Below, one piece after another: positions 41,299 through 50,045 of a stretch of 64,000 nt of DNA. The notes under the pieces are model-generated. The model made no database searches. It had not been told where the DNA came from and saw only the letters and a list, made by a program, of their open reading frames with translations. The DNA lies in assembly GCA_051867875.1 (NCBI GenBank), contig JBJDZG010000001.1, positions 1-64,000 on the forward strand, written 5' to 3'. Within the stretch, counting starts at the first letter, position 1; each line of letters opens with the position of its first letter. Position numbers and translations under genes: made by a program. Source of the stretch: RGIG4608 sp051867875 (GTDB lineage Bacteria > Bacillota > Clostridia > Oscillospirales > CAG-272).

Positions 41299-42780
41299 TC
41301 AGAATTTTTGGCAAGCGCCGATTGCCTTTGACCAACCGTCAAGAAGCTCGCGGCGTCTTGCTTCATCTATTGCGGGTAAGAATGAATCCTTGCCCGTGAT
41401 TATCGTTTTAAGCTCCTCTCTGTCCTTGAAGAAACCAACAGCAAGACCTGCGAGAAATGCAGCGCCTTGAGCGGTGGCTTCCGTCAGCTCCGGACGGATT
41501 ACCTCAACATTTGAAATATCGCTCTGGAATTGCATAAGGAAATTGTTGGCAGACGCACCGCCGTCAACCTTGAGAGAGCTTAGATGGCGTCCTGTGTCGG
41601 CTTCCATAGCGGAGATGACGTCCTCGGACTGATAAGCTATGGATTCAAGAGAAGCGCGGATAATATGATTCATATTTGAGCCCCTCGTAAGACCCGTAAT
41701 AATTCCTCTTGCGTGCATATCCCAATGAGGAGCGCCAAGGCCTGCGAAAGCGGGGACGAGATAAACTCCGCCGCTGTCCCTGACCTTGCGCGCAAAATAT
41801 TCGCTGTCCTTCGATTCGTGAATTACTTTGAGCTCGTCGCGCAGCCACTGAATGACCGCACCGCCGACGAATACCGAGCCTTCAAGTGCGTATTCCGTCG
41901 GTCTGCCTTTTTCCGTTGCGGCAACGGTGGTAATAAGACCGTGCTTTGAACTGATTCTTCGGTTGCCCGTGTGAGCGAGAAGGAAGCAACCCGTTCCATA
42001 GGTGTTTTTAGCCTCTCCGTCGGCAAAACAGCACTGACCGAAAAGAGCCGCCTGCTGGTCGCCTGCAATTCCGCAAATCGGAACCGAATTGCCCATAATA
42101 TTTACGTATCCGTATATTTCACTGCTTGAACAGATGGTAGGGAGCATAGACTCGGGAATATCGAGTATTTCGAGAAGTTTTTTGTCCCAAACTCCGTTTT
42201 CAATGTCATAAAGCATCGTTCTTGAAGCATTCGTCGCGTCGGTTACGTGGATTTTGCCGTCGGTAAGCTTCCAAATGAGCCAGGTGTCAACCGTACCGAA
42301 AAGGAGCTCTCCGCGCTCTGCCATCTCGCGTGCGCCCTCAACATTGTCAAGTATCCATTTGATTTTAGTAGCACTGAAATATGCGTCAATGCGAAGACCG
42401 GTAGTCTTTTGTATGTAATCGGAATAACCCGCACGTATAAGAGAGTCGCAGATATCGGAAGTTCTTCTGCATTGCCAGACTATCGCGTTGTATATGGGCT
42501 TGCCCGTGAGCTTGTTCCAGATGATTGTCGTTTCTCGCTGATTTGTGATACCGATTCCGGCTATTTCATCGCTTGAAATGCCGCTTTTTGCGATACATTC
42601 AGTAAGCGTTGCATACTGATTTGCGTATATTTCCATCGGGTCCTGCTCAACCCAACCGGGGTGAGGGTAGTATTGCGTAAATTCGTGCTGAGATGAAGAA
42701 ACGATATTGCACTCGCGGTCAAATAAAATGCTCCTTGCGCTCGTCGTGCCCTCATCAAGAGCCAAAACGTATTTTTTCAT
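41299..42780 (-). CDS. glpK: Glycerol kinase
   Basis: A 493-residue FGGY-family kinase forming glycerol 3-phosphate. The phosphate loop (DEGTTSARSILFD), the GITNQRET motif and the actin-like ATPase signature GGASANNFLMQFQSD are present. ATG 42780 follows CGGAGCATTT; a longer form at 42801 has no ribosome binding site. No glpF or glpD adjacent; the downstream partner is a lipase-like gene. Confidence 0.95.
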   Translation of the reverse strand: MKKYVLALDEGTTSARSILFDRECNIVSSSQHEFTQYYPHPGWVEQDPMEIYANQYATLTECIAKSGISSDEIAGIGITNQRETTIIWNKLTGKPIYNAIVWQCRRTSDICDSLIRAGYSDYIQKTTGLRIDAYFSATKIKWILDNVEGAREMAERGELLFGTVDTWLIWKLTDGKIHVTDATNASRTMLYDIENGVWDKKLLEILDIPESMLPTICSSSEIYGYVNIMGNSVPICGIAGDQQAALFGQCCFADGEAKNTYGTGCFLLAHTGNRRISSKHGLITTVAATEKGRPTEYALEGSVFVGGAVIQWLRDELKVIHESKDSEYFARKVRDSGGVYLVPAFAGLGAPHWDMHARGIITGLTRGSNMNHIIRASLESIAYQSEDVISAMEADTGRHLSSLKVDGGASANNFLMQFQSDISNVEVIRPELTEATAQGAAFLAGLAVGFFKDREELKTIITGKDSFLPAIDEARRRELLDGWSKAIGACQKF

Positions 42781-42872
42781 AAATGCTCCGTCCTTTCGCA
42801 AATGACATCTTGATATATAGATATTACCACAAAATTAACAATAATTCAATACTAAAAATCCTATTTTTTGTG

Positions 42873-42901
42873 TAATATTTGATTTTTTTGATGAATATAT
42901 T
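42873..42901 (+). promoter_or_regulatory. Candidate sigma-E promoter of the spoIIIA operon
   Basis: TAATATT (42873-42879) fits the sigma-E -35 consensus, and AATATATT (42894-42901) is a partial -10 match at a 14-base spacer. Sigma-E transcribes spoIIIA in Bacillus subtilis. Confidence 0.45.
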
Positions 42902-42925
42902 TTTAACAAAAGCGGAGGAAGTAAA

Positions 42926-43807
42926 ATGGACAAGATTTTATACGGAGTTTTGCCTCGCAGATTTCTCTCGGAGATAGAAGAAATCGAAAACGAAAGCGGA
43001 TTTATCGAGGAAATACGCATAAGACGTGGAAGACAGGCATACATAGTTATATCGGGAGAGAACAGACTGCTCAACCTTGTCGCGGAGGATTTTGAAATGC
43101 AAAATATTCTTCAATGCCTGTCCCGCGGTTCGCTCTACGCTTTCAGGGATACCATTATGAACGGATATATCTCGCTCGGCGACGGCTTGCGCGTAGGGGT
43201 GATAGGGAGAGCAGGCATCGAGGCGGGCGATGTCGTCGGAATTTACGACGTGAGCGAATTTTCGTTCAGACTTCCGAATAGAATTAAGATAAAATGCAGG
43301 GAACTGATAAACCTTATTATCGGGGCTGACAAGCTATCCTCTGTGCTTATATATTCACCGCCGGGGGTGGGGAAGACCACGCTCCTGCGAAATATCATAA
43401 AAGAGCTCTCTTCGGGCATACACGCCCTGCGTATCGGAGTAATTGACAGTCGGGGCGAGCTCGCTTTCGGGCTTGAACAAACGGACTTGCTTGTAAGTAT
43501 ACTTTCGCTTTATCCGAGAAAGCTCGGAATAGAGATAGCAGTAAGAACTATGAATGCACAGCTCATAGCCTGCGACGAGATAGGCGATGAGCGCGACGCA
43601 TCTGCAATAATTGACGCGCAGGTCGCGGGAGTCCCGCTCGTAGCGACCGCTCACGGAAGCAGCTTAAAGGACATATTTTCCCACACGGGTATAAGAAATC
43701 TTCACAGAGCGGGAATTTTTGATTATTACGTCGGAATAGAGCGGGGGGATGACCTTGATTTCATTTACACGGTAAATACAAGAGAGGAGGCTGACGCTTA
43801 TACTTAA
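42926..43807 (+). CDS. spoIIIAA: Stage III sporulation protein AA
   Basis: A 293-residue secretion-type ATPase, the presumed motor of the SpoIIIA-SpoIIQ channel joining mother cell and forespore. Walker A is PPGVGKTTLL (residues about 145-154); Walker B is LIACDEIGDERDA. An N-terminal domain (FIEEIRIRRGRQAYI) precedes it. GGAGGA before the ATG. First gene of a complete eight-gene spoIIIA operon. Confidence 0.95.
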   Translation: MDKILYGVLPRRFLSEIEEIENESGFIEEIRIRRGRQAYIVISGENRLLNLVAEDFEMQNILQCLSRGSLYAFRDTIMNGYISLGDGLRVGVIGRAGIEAGDVVGIYDVSEFSFRLPNRIKIKCRELINLIIGADKLSSVLIYSPPGVGKTTLLRNIIKELSSGIHALRIGVIDSRGELAFGLEQTDLLVSILSLYPRKLGIEIAVRTMNAQLIACDEIGDERDASAIIDAQVAGVPLVATAHGSSLKDIFSHTGIRNLHRAGIFDYYVGIERGDDLDFIYTVNTREEADAYT

Positions 43808-44276
43808 ACTTGTCGGAGGGTTTTTGATAGTGATATCGAGCCTTGTTTTTTATTACGATATTCAGACTTATCAAAAGAAAAAGCAGAAACAGCTCGGGGC
43901 ATATATCACGCTCATCGGGCATATAAAAAATCAGGTGGAGTGCTATCTTTTGCCCATTGACGAAATACTTTTGTCCCTTGATAAAAAACTGCTCTTTGAA
44001 TGTACGGATTCACCCGTAAAGCAGGTCAGAACGCTTGAAGAAATAATCTCCGCGTCAAATTTTTATATGGACGGAGAATGCATCTCTCTTGTTGAAAAAT
44101 TTGCAAACGAGTTCGGCACTGCTTACAGAGCGGAACAACTGCATTCTTGCGAGTATTATCTCTCGGAGCTCAAAGGACAAATGAGAAAGCTAAAAGAAAA
44201 CAACGCAAAAGAGAGAAAAGTGCATCTTGCGCTCTGCCTCTGTGCATCACTGTCAATTGTGCTGTTGCTTATATAA
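43800..44276 (+). CDS. spoIIIAB: Stage III sporulation protein AB (probable AUA start)
   Basis: A protein of about 158 residues with an N-terminal hydrophobic helix, a coiled-coil middle and a C-terminal hydrophobic helix (SIVLLLI end). SpoIIIAB normally begins M-L-K-L-x-G. Here the matching sequence ILKLVGGFLIVISS begins at an ATA codon (43800) with GAGGAGG 9 bases upstream. In-frame TTG (43824) and GTG (43830) starts would cut off the conserved N-terminus. The gene overlaps the spoIIIAA stop by 8 bases. The family call is firm, the start is not. Confidence 0.8.
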   Translation: MLKLVGGFLIVISSLVFYYDIQTYQKKKQKQLGAYITLIGHIKNQVECYLLPIDEILLSLDKKLLFECTDSPVKQVRTLEEIISASNFYMDGECISLVEKFANEFGTAYRAEQLHSCEYYLSELKGQMRKLKENNAKERKVHLALCLCASLSIVLLLI

Positions 44277-44299
44277 AGGATAAAAAGAAAGGAATCTTT

Positions 44300-44494
44300 A
44301 TGGAACTCGGACTTATACTTAAAATTGCGGGCGTGGGCTTTATAGTGTCCGTCGTCGCACAGATACTTAATAAATCGGGGCGCGACGAGCAGGGGCTGAT
44401 GATTATAATCGCAGGGCTTATACTTGTATTTTTCATTCTCGTCGGAGAGATGGAAGACCTCTTCGACAGAATAAAGGACGTGTTTGAGCTTTGA
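44300..44494 (+). CDS. spoIIIAC: Stage III sporulation protein AC
   Basis: A 64-residue membrane protein with two hydrophobic segments (LILKIAGVGFIVSVVAQIL; GLMIIIAGLILVFFILVGEM), the length and pattern usual for SpoIIIAC. AAAGGA precedes ATG 44300. Its stop overlaps the start of spoIIIAD. Confidence 0.93.
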   Translation: MELGLILKIAGVGFIVSVVAQILNKSGRDEQGLMIIIAGLILVFFILVGEMEDLFDRIKDVFEL

Positions 44495-44880
44495 GTGACA
44501 GCGTAAAGATTTGTGCATTCGGAATAATATGCGCGGTGATATGCGTCTTTGTAAAGCACTACCGAGAGGAATTTCTCATTCCGTCAAGACTCGCTGCCGT
44601 TGTCGCCGTTTTCGGAGCAATAATGCTGATGCTCTCACCGCTTCTGAGGTATTTGCGAAATATTATGGGACAAGCACTGCCCCTTGAATATATGGAGCTC
44701 GTCTTAAAGGCACTCGCTATTGCTTATATGACGCAGATATCGAGCGAGCTATGCCGCGACTGCGGGGAGGGAAATATAGCGTCGTGTATTGATACAGTCG
44801 GAAAAATCGAAATAATTCTTATCAGCCTGCCGTTGCTTGAAGAAATAATCGAAATGTCAAAGGAGCTGATGGTATGGTAA
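44491..44880 (+). CDS. spoIIIAD: Stage III sporulation protein AD (TTG start)
   Basis: A 129-residue membrane protein with about four hydrophobic segments, e.g. VKICAFGIICAVICVFVKH and LEIILISLPLLEEII-like C-terminal helix. The TTG at 44491 is the only start that fits the SpoIIIAD N-terminus and overlaps the spoIIIAC stop by 4 bases. Co-translated with its neighbours. Confidence 0.92.
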   Translation: MSDSVKICAFGIICAVICVFVKHYREEFLIPSRLAAVVAVFGAIMLMLSPLLRYLRNIMGQALPLEYMELVLKALAIAYMTQISSELCRDCGEGNIASCIDTVGKIEIILISLPLLEEIIEMSKELMVW

Positions 44881-46010
44881 AAAAACTGCTTGTTCTTGCA
44901 TTGACTCTGATATTGATTGGCGTCAGTCCTATGGGCGTTAGCGCAGAGGAAGAAGATACCCTGCCCGATGAATACGAGGATTTCACGGACGGAATACCGT
45001 CAGATATTGCCGACCTTTTGCCAGACGGAATTTTCTCGGACAGGACGGACGACGTAATAGGTGCGGTAGAGGAACTTACTTCGTGGGAATACATACTGAA
45101 TACGGTTTTAGATATCCTCGGCGTAAGTATAAGAGCGGTGGTAAGGGCACTTGCAAGCATTACTGCCTTGCTCGTCATTTGCTCACTTCTTAATATGTTC
45201 AAAAAAAGTATTCAAAACGAGGCACTTGACAACGTTCTCTCACTGATAAGCGGAGCGGTGATGGCGGCGTCCGTTCTGGAAATATCGAGAGCGCCCATTG
45301 AAAGGGCTATGGAGTCTTTTGAACAAATGAAAATCTTTGTGAACACAATGTCGCCGCTCATCTGCTCAATGTACGCCATGGGTGGAAATATATCAAGTGC
45401 CATCGTGCACAATTACGGGCTCATCGTATTCTTATCAATACTTGAAAACGTGTGTATACTTTCGCTTCAGCTTATAATAGGCGTCTGTATGGCGCTTATA
45501 ATTGCATCGTCGTTTATGCACGACAATAGTCTGATAGGGCTGAACAACGCGATAAAAAAGACGTTCACCTTTTTCGTGGGATTTATAATGCTTATCTTTA
45601 CGAGCGTAATATCAACTCAAAGCCTGCTTGCGAGCAAAGCGGATACCCTATCCTCGAAAACGGCAAAGCTCCTCGCAAGTCAGATGATACCGCTCGTCGG
45701 CTCAACTCTCGGCGAATCGTTACGCACAGCGGGGGCGAGCATTGAATATCTTCGCACAAATATCGGAATAGTGATAATTATAATCCTTGTTTTGATGATA
45801 CTGCCAACGCTTTTGTCGGTGGGGCTGTACAGACTCGTTTTCGTACTCGCAAACGGAATTGCGGGCTTGCTCGGCTGTGAGCGAGAGGGAAAGCTCGTGC
45901 TTGAAATTTCAAGCCTTTACGGCTACGTTCTCGCCATTTTTGCAATATGCTCGGTGATACTTCTGTTTCTCGTGACGGTATTTGCTAAATGTGCTTCTCC
46001 CTTGTCGTGA
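44874..46010 (+). CDS. spoIIIAE: Stage III sporulation protein AE
   Basis: A 378-residue polytopic membrane protein. It has a cleavable-type signal (LLVLALTLILIGVSPMGVSA), an acidic periplasm-side stretch (EEEDTLPDEYED) and then about seven hydrophobic segments. It is the largest integral component of the SpoIIIA channel, related to type II/III secretion platforms. Overlaps spoIIIAD by 7 bases. Confidence 0.94.
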   Translation: MVKKLLVLALTLILIGVSPMGVSAEEEDTLPDEYEDFTDGIPSDIADLLPDGIFSDRTDDVIGAVEELTSWEYILNTVLDILGVSIRAVVRALASITALLVICSLLNMFKKSIQNEALDNVLSLISGAVMAASVLEISRAPIERAMESFEQMKIFVNTMSPLICSMYAMGGNISSAIVHNYGLIVFLSILENVCILSLQLIIGVCMALIIASSFMHDNSLIGLNNAIKKTFTFFVGFIMLIFTSVISTQSLLASKADTLSSKTAKLLASQMIPLVGSTLGESLRTAGASIEYLRTNIGIVIIIILVLMILPTLLSVGLYRLVFVLANGIAGLLGCEREGKLVLEISSLYGYVLAIFAICSVILLFLVTVFAKCASPLS

Positions 46011-46019
46011 GGTGATAAT

Positions 46020-46550
46020 ATGAGAGATTATTTGTTGGGAGTAGTTATCGTGTCAATGATTATGGGCGTTTTCGAGATAATCGCACCAAAGCACAGGGGA
46101 ATAGAGAAATACACTAAAACCATCGGCTTGCTATGTATTCTCTGCGTTGCAGCAGCCCCGTTCAAGGAAATCCTCGGCAATATAAACGATAACTTTTTCG
46201 GCTCGCTTAAAGACGAAATACTTGACGGAGCGGAAGACAATAGGGACGGCTATAACGATATTCTGAACGAATATCTGAACGATTTTTCGCAAAACGAATT
46301 TATTTCACAGATAAAAGAGATATTAAACGAACAATTCGCTATTCCCGCCGACGAGTGCGAAATAGATATTACAACTTCGACGGAATCGGGTAACTTAAAA
46401 GTAGATAGTATGCAAATATTGCTCAACGGTCGGTCGGTATTCAAAAATCCGTACACTATTGAGGAATATTTCAATAAATTGCTTGACTGCGAATGTCAGG
46501 TATTAATAAATAAAATAGGAGGTTTTAGTGGAAAAAGAAAGGAAAAATAA
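46020..46550 (+). CDS. spoIIIAF: Stage III sporulation protein AF
   Basis: A 176-residue protein with two N-terminal hydrophobic segments (LLGVVIVSMIMGVFEII; TIGLLCILCVAAAPF) and a soluble domain that forms a ring-building-motif-like fold (CEIDITTSTESGNLKVD). GAGGTG precedes the ATG. It overlaps spoIIIAG by 23 bases. Confidence 0.9.
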   Translation: MRDYLLGVVIVSMIMGVFEIIAPKHRGIEKYTKTIGLLCILCVAAAPFKEILGNINDNFFGSLKDEILDGAEDNRDGYNDILNEYLNDFSQNEFISQIKEILNEQFAIPADECEIDITTSTESGNLKVDSMQILLNGRSVFKNPYTIEEYFNKLLDCECQVLINKIGGFSGKRKEK

Positions 46551-47052
46551 GCAGATAGGTCTACTCGGATTTCTCAGCGACAAAAAGAGCACTTTTATCA
46601 TAATTTTGCTTTTGCTTGCAGGACTTCTGCTTTTGCTCGTTCCGGGCACGGGTGCTTCAAAAAAGACCTATGACAATAATGAAGCAAGACTGAATGAGTA
46701 TGCAGCGAGCCTTGAAGGCAAAATAGCGGAGCTCTGCTCGTGCGTAAAGGGAGTTTCGTCGGTAAAGGTGACAGTGTATTTCGATACGGGCTTTGAAACG
46801 GTCTACGCTTATAACGAGGAGAACAAGACCACGTCAAGCGGTACTAATTCCGAGAAAAAATACGTTACGGTAGGCTCCGGAAATGATGAAAGTATGGTGC
46901 TCGTCGTCGAGAAAATGCCGAATATCTGCGGTGTGGCCATCGTTTGCAGAGGAGGTGGGGACGCATATATCTCGCGTGAGATAGTCAATCTCATCTCGTC
47001 GGCGTACGGTGTGCCGAAGAACAAAATTTACGTTGCCGAGGGCAAAAATTGA
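46528..47052 (+). CDS. spoIIIAG: Stage III sporulation protein AG
   Basis: A 174-residue single-span protein: short basic N-terminus, transmembrane helix (TFIIILLLLAGLLLLLVPG) and a ring-building-motif domain (SCVKGVSSVKVTVYFDTG; NICGVAIVCRGGGDAYI). It forms a large oligomeric ring in the channel. GTG start 46528 follows AGGAGG within the 3' end of spoIIIAF. Confidence 0.94.
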   Translation: MEKERKNKQIGLLGFLSDKKSTFIIILLLLAGLLLLLVPGTGASKKTYDNNEARLNEYAASLEGKIAELCSCVKGVSSVKVTVYFDTGFETVYAYNEENKTTSSGTNSEKKYVTVGSGNDESMVLVVEKMPNICGVAIVCRGGGDAYISREIVNLISSAYGVPKNKIYVAEGKN

Positions 47053-47136
47053 ACAAATTGAACATTATATGTTCTAAAAGTGAAAAGTGTGCTATATACA
47101 TATAGTGTACTTCAAGAAAATGGGAGGATTTAATCT

Positions 47137-47727
47137 ATGAATACTGAAGAAAAGTACGAACTTATGGAAACTGAAGAACAGAGCGTTATGGATAAGATAA
47201 AACAGTTTTTTGCACGTATAGGACGCAGAAATCTCATAATTATCGGAGCCGTATTGCTCGTAGGTGTTGCCGTATGTCTTAACTGGGTGCTCTTTGCGAA
47301 CAGCGGAGACGGCGGTTATGATTATAACGACGGCGCAGACCAGGCAGGAACAAACAACGACGGCGGTACGAGTGAAGTACTTGCATACTTTGCATCAACT
47401 CAGGTCAGCCGTGACAGAGCCCGCGACGAAGCGCTTGCAGTTCTTCAAAACGTAGTCGATTCCGCTGACGCGGACAGCGCTGAAAAGAAGCAGGCACTTG
47501 AAGATATTGCAACGATAGCAAACAACATCGAAGCAGAGGCAAATATCGAAGCTATGGTAATGGCTAAGGGCTTTGAGCAGTGCGTTGCCATCATCAACGA
47601 CGGTATGTGCACCGTTGTCGTAATGACCGACGGCTTGCTTGCAAATCAGATATCCCAGATTAATGAGATAGTTTACGAGCAGACAGGTATCAAGCCCGTA
47701 AATATCAAATACGTAGAGAAGAAGTAA
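47137..47727 (+). CDS. spoIIIAH: Stage III sporulation protein AH
   Basis: A 196-residue bitopic protein whose extracytoplasmic domain binds SpoIIQ from the forespore. A 40-residue cytosolic part is followed by a transmembrane segment (RNLIIIGAVLLVGVAVCL), a Gly/Asp/Asn linker and an FliF-like ring-building domain (RDRARDEALAVLQNVV; IVYEQTGIKPVNIKYV). GGGAGG precedes the ATG. The 84-base gap from spoIIIAG contains short palindromes and may hold an extra promoter. Terminator follows. Confidence 0.93.
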   Translation: MNTEEKYELMETEEQSVMDKIKQFFARIGRRNLIIIGAVLLVGVAVCLNWVLFANSGDGGYDYNDGADQAGTNNDGGTSEVLAYFASTQVSRDRARDEALAVLQNVVDSADADSAEKKQALEDIATIANNIEAEANIEAMVMAKGFEQCVAIINDGMCTVVVMTDGLLANQISQINEIVYEQTGIKPVNIKYVEKK

Positions 47728-47732
47728 ATGAA

Positions 47733-47756
47733 AAGCACCGACTTATGTCGGTGCTT
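47733..47756 (+). terminator. Intrinsic terminator after spoIIIAH
   Basis: AAGCACCGAC (47733-47742) pairs with GTCGGTGCTT (47747-47756), then AATTTAT. Confidence 0.8.
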
Positions 47757-47775
47757 AATTTATAGGAGGTAGGAT

Positions 47776-48066
47776 ATGAATATAATCAGTACGGCGGAGT
47801 TGCGTAAAAAGGAAATAATAAACCTCTGCGACGGCGCAAGACTCGGATACGCCTGTGATTTTGAATTTGACAAATGCTCGGCGCAGATAACGGGGTTAGT
47901 GCTCGAATGTGACGGCGGATTTTTAGGTCTCGGCTCATCTAATAAGGTGCTTATACCTTGGTGCAAAATTCAGTGCATAGGGGAGGACACGGTTCTCGTC
48001 AATTTCGACTCGCACGAGCTGAATAATTTTTGCAATAAGAAAAAAAAGAAATTGTTTGATTTTTAG
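47776..48066 (+). CDS. YlmC/YmxH family sporulation-associated protein
   Basis: A 96-residue PRC-barrel-type protein of the YlmC/YmxH family: STAELRKKEIINLCDGARLG at the N-terminus and VLIPWCKIQCIGEDTVLV in the barrel. Relatives are expressed during sporulation; the biochemical role is unknown. TAGGAGG ribosome binding site. It lies directly behind the spoIIIA terminator. Confidence 0.88.
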   Translation: MNIISTAELRKKEIINLCDGARLGYACDFEFDKCSAQITGLVLECDGGFLGLGSSNKVLIPWCKIQCIGEDTVLVNFDSHELNNFCNKKKKKLFDF

Positions 48067-48107
48067 GTGCCAAATTATTAACAATTTGTAAATTTTTGAA
48101 ATAGGTA

Positions 48108-48137
48108 TTGAAAATCTATATAAGAATATGTTATAAT
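48108..48137 (+). promoter_or_regulatory. Sigma-A promoter of rpsB-tsf
   Basis: TTGAAA (48108-48113), 18-base spacer, TATAAT (48132-48137). Gives a leader of about 130 bases. Confidence 0.7.
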
Positions 48138-48143
48138 CTTTTG

Positions 48144-48268
48144 TAATTGTGCGGAAATACCGTGCAAAATCTAAAAATACACACACAGAGGCACGAAACA
48201 ATGCCGGTGTCGTGCGAAAGTGCGATTGCGATTGTTGGCTGTCTGTGGTGGAAAAAACCGGAGGAGGA
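48144..48268 (+). other. rpsB mRNA leader, candidate autoregulatory structure
   Basis: The leader contains GCACGA (48191-48196) complementary to TCGTGC (48210-48215) with a 13-base loop, and further G/C-rich repeats (GTGCGATTGCGATTG). Ribosomal protein S2 represses its own mRNA in several bacteria, so this may be its binding site. Confidence 0.4.
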
Positions 48269-48276
48269 CATTAAAA

Positions 48277-49011
48277 ATGTCAATTATTTCAATCAAACAG
48301 CTCCTTGAAGCTGGCGTCCATTTTGGACATCACACAAGAAGATGGAACCCCAAAATGAGCGAGTACATCTTCACAGAAAGAAACGGTATCTACATCATCG
48401 ACCTTCAGAAAACAGTTAAGAAGTTTGAAGAAGCTTACATGTTCGTACGCGATACCGCTGCAGAGGGTGGCACAATCCTTTTCGTTGGTACAAAGAAGCA
48501 GGCAACAGACGCTATCAAAGAAGAAGCTACACGTTGCGGAATGTACTACGTAAACGTTCGTTGGCCCGGTGGTATGCTTACAAACCACAAGACAATTAAG
48601 AAGTCCATCGCTCGTCTTAACGCTCTTAACAAGATGCAGGAAGACGGCACATTCGAGCTTCTTCCCAAGAAGGAAGTTGCTATGAAGCAGAAGGAAATCT
48701 TCGACCTTGAGAAGAGCTACGGCGGTATCAAGGATATGGAAACGCTTCCTTCCGCAATTTTCATCGTTGACCCCAAGAAGGAAAGAAACGCAGTTCTCGA
48801 AGCAAAGAAGCTCGGTATTCCGGTTGTTGCTATCGTTGACACAAACTGCGACCCTGACGACGCAGACTACGTAATTCCCGGTAACGATGACGCTATCCGC
48901 GCTATCAAGCTCATCTCTTCCGTAATTGCCGACGCAGTTATCGAGGGTAAGCAGGGTGAACAGACTGTTGTTGAAACAGCTGAGCCCGTAGCAGAAGAAG
49001 TTGCAGAATAA
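48277..49011 (+). CDS. rpsB: 30S ribosomal protein S2
   Basis: A 244-residue S2 with canonical motifs: LLEAGVHFGHHTRRWNPKM at the N-terminus, VNVRWPGGMLTNHKTIKKS and IVDTNCDPDDADYVIPGNDD. ATG 48277 follows GGAGGAGGA; the longer frame upstream is leader. Followed by tsf after 26 bases. Codon use is strongly biased, as expected for high expression. Confidence 0.97.
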   Translation: MSIISIKQLLEAGVHFGHHTRRWNPKMSEYIFTERNGIYIIDLQKTVKKFEEAYMFVRDTAAEGGTILFVGTKKQATDAIKEEATRCGMYYVNVRWPGGMLTNHKTIKKSIARLNALNKMQEDGTFELLPKKEVAMKQKEIFDLEKSYGGIKDMETLPSAIFIVDPKKERNAVLEAKKLGIPVVAIVDTNCDPDDADYVIPGNDDAIRAIKLISSVIADAVIEGKQGEQTVVETAEPVAEEVAE

Positions 49012-49037
49012 TTAAAAATACAAGTGAGGACAAAATA

Positions 49038-49964
49038 ATGGCTAATATTACAGCAAAAGACGTTGCGGCTTTGCGTGCAAAGACCGGACTTGGTATGATG
49101 GATTGCAAGAAGGCTCTTGTTGAGGCTGACGGCGACATTGATAAGGCGGTAAAGATTCTTCGCGAGAAGGGACTTGCTACTGCCGCTAAGAAGGAAAGCA
49201 GAATTGCTGCTGAGGGTATTGTTGATATCATGACAATCGGCAACGTAACTGCTATGGTTGAGGTTAACTCCGAAACCGACTTCGTTGCTAAGAACGATAC
49301 GTTCAAGGAATTCGTTAAGGGACTCCTCAGAACAATCATCGCTAACAAGCCCGCTGACCTTGAAGCATTGCTCAATACAAAGTTCGACGGAACAGACACT
49401 GTCGTTAAGGATTCTCTCGTTGAGAAAATCGCTATGATAGGTGAGAAGCTTGACATTCGCCGTTTCGTAATCGTTGAGGGCACAACAAGCACCTATATTC
49501 ACGGTCTTGGCTCTATCGGCGTAATCGTATCCTTTGATGCTGATGAGGTTTGCATAAACAACGCAGGATTTGCTGAGTTTGCAAAGAACATCGCTCTTCA
49601 GGTCGGTGCATATCCCGTTGCTTACCTCAATAAGGAAGCAGTTCCCGCATCTGTAATCGAGGAAGAGAAGTCAATTCTCATGGCTCAGATTGCAAATGAC
49701 CCAGTTAACTCCAAGAAGCCTCCTCAGATTATTGAGAAGATGGTACTTGGCCGTATCGGTAAGTTCTACGATAACAACTGCTTGCTTGAGCAGGCATACG
49801 TTAAGGAAGATTCCCTCAAGGTTTCTCAGTACGTTGCACAGACTGCTAAGGAATTCGGCGGAAACATCACAGTTACAGGCTACTGCCGTTTTGAAAAGGG
49901 CGAGGGTATTCAGAAGAGAGAAGAAAACTTCGCTGAAGAAATCGCTAAGCTTACAAACAAATAA
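49038..49964 (+). CDS. tsf: Elongation factor Ts
   Basis: A 308-residue nucleotide exchange factor for EF-Tu. The N-terminal UBA-like module (KDVAALRAKTGLGMMDCKKA) and the core motif VEVNSETDFVAKND are intact. AGTGAGG ribosome binding site. Terminator follows, so pyrH and frr are not in this operon as they often are in Firmicutes. Confidence 0.97.
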   Translation: MANITAKDVAALRAKTGLGMMDCKKALVEADGDIDKAVKILREKGLATAAKKESRIAAEGIVDIMTIGNVTAMVEVNSETDFVAKNDTFKEFVKGLLRTIIANKPADLEALLNTKFDGTDTVVKDSLVEKIAMIGEKLDIRRFVIVEGTTSTYIHGLGSIGVIVSFDADEVCINNAGFAEFAKNIALQVGAYPVAYLNKEAVPASVIEEEKSILMAQIANDPVNSKKPPQIIEKMVLGRIGKFYDNNCLLEQAYVKEDSLKVSQYVAQTAKEFGGNITVTGYCRFEKGEGIQKREENFAEEIAKLTNK

Positions 49965-49978
49965 TTTTGTAACAAAAA

Positions 49979-50010
49979 CCCCGTGGCGTTGCCACGGGGT
50001 ACTTTTGTTT
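49979..50010 (+). terminator. Intrinsic terminator after tsf
   Basis: CCCCGTGGC (49979-49987) pairs with GCCACGGGG (49991-49999), then T-rich sequence. Confidence 0.85.
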
Positions 50011-50016
50011 TTTCAT

Positions 50017-50042
50017 AAAAAGCTCCTATGGAAGGAGCTTTT
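50017..50042 (-). terminator. Intrinsic terminator of the GH4 operon
   Basis: AAAAGCTCC (50017-50025) pairs with GGAGCTTTT (50034-50042), flanked by A/T-runs suited to the minus strand. Confidence 0.8.
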
Positions 50043-50045
50043 TGT

